The notes under the pieces are model-generated. The model ran no database searches. It saw only the letters and a program-made list of their open reading frames with translations, and had not been told where the DNA came from. Below, one piece after another: positions 5,820 through 5,942 of a stretch of DNA of 5,942 bases. A program made the position numbers and the translations under genes. The number at the start of each line of letters is the position of its first letter. Position 1 is the stretch's first letter. This DNA is from Chloroflexota bacterium (GTDB lineage Bacteria; Chloroflexota; Dehalococcoidia; Bin125): assembly GCA_026705105.1 (NCBI GenBank), contig JAPPBK010000210.1, forward strand, positions 1-5,942, written 5' to 3'.

Positions 5820-5942
5820 CTAGCCTTGAGGGCGACCAGAAGCCGACTTCGCGTGCTGCCGAAGCACCCGATTAATTTCAGTCTGATACCCCCGCCCGCC
5901 TTGCACATTGGTCTTGAACCACGCCACCACGTCTGCATCCAG
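5820..5942 (-). CDS. brnA: BrnA-type antitoxin, C-terminal 40 residues (5' end beyond the window)
   Basis: The frame enters from the right edge and ends at TAG 5822-5820. The 40 visible residues begin LDADVVAWFKTNVQGGRGYQ and continue TEINRVLRQHAKS. This is close to the BrnA family signature, in which LDxDVxxWFK, GxGYQTxIN and VLRxxx form the ribbon-helix-helix DNA-binding part near the C-terminus. BrnA binds the BrnT ribonuclease-type toxin, neutralises it and represses their shared operon. brnT normally lies just upstream of brnA, so it would be beyond the right edge and cannot be confirmed here. In this copy NVQGG stands where many members have a shorter turn. It lies about 105 bases from the tRNA fragment, at the apparent end of the neighbouring element. 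Confidence 0.8.
   Translation of the reverse strand: MDADVVAWFKTNVQGGRGYQTEINRVLRQHAKSASGRPQG

Noticed and set aside
5669..5875. Plus-strand 68-codon frame starting MLRGQDLNLRPSGYE
   Set aside because: GQDLNLRPSGYE is the antisense translation of a tRNA 3' end, commonly mis-annotated as protein. Here it simply confirms the tRNA fragment.
1..5942. CRISPR array, rRNA or intact insertion sequence
   Set aside because: No regularly spaced repeats, no rRNA-like stretches and no transposase motifs with paired terminal repeats were seen on either strand.

Overview
The window is GC-rich DNA (roughly 70-77% GC in sampled lines of most genes) that looks like a decayed genomic island, probably from an alphaproteobacterium. 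Evidence for the island is a partial mobilisation gene, the C-terminal remnant of a MobF-type relaxase/helicase, a tyrosine integrase broken in three places, and a 44-base 3' fragment of an initiator tRNA (tRNA-fMet) of the kind that serves as an integration site. The alphaproteobacterial guess rests on the fMet fragment, whose anticodon stem and T-arm spelling fit that group, and on the type of lipoprotein. It is an inference from memory, not a search.

Layout, left to right. Positions 1-353 (minus) hold the N-terminal part of a ribbon-helix-helix, MobC-like accessory protein that runs off the left edge. Positions 441-1529 (minus) hold the relaxase/helicase remnant. Positions 1530-2016 contain no convincing gene but have a cluster of short repeats. 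Positions 2017-2913 (plus) hold an intact surface lipoprotein with a transferrin-binding-protein-like barrel; it is the only confident plus-strand gene. A convergent gap with hairpins follows. Positions 3024-4010 (minus) hold the integrase pseudogene: N-terminus missing, one nonsense codon, two frameshifts, yet all catalytic motifs still readable. Positions 4041-5411 (minus) hold an intact 456-residue protein of lower GC with a HEPN-like N-terminal half. Positions 5412-5670 are AT-richer and gene-free. Positions 5671-5714 are the tRNA-fMet fragment. Positions 5820-5942 (minus) are the end of a BrnA-type antitoxin gene entering from the right edge.

How it fits together (inference). The polarity of the tRNA fragment suggests it is a junction between two elements stacked at one tRNA-fMet site: an element carrying brnA to the right, and the HEPN/integrase/relaxase element to the left. 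The transfer genes are dead, while the HEPN-like gene and the lipoprotein remain open, as expected for retained cargo. The best candidate for something undescribed is the HEPN-like gene, which sits where the integrase N-terminus should be and next to a tRNA attachment site and a toxin-antitoxin gene.
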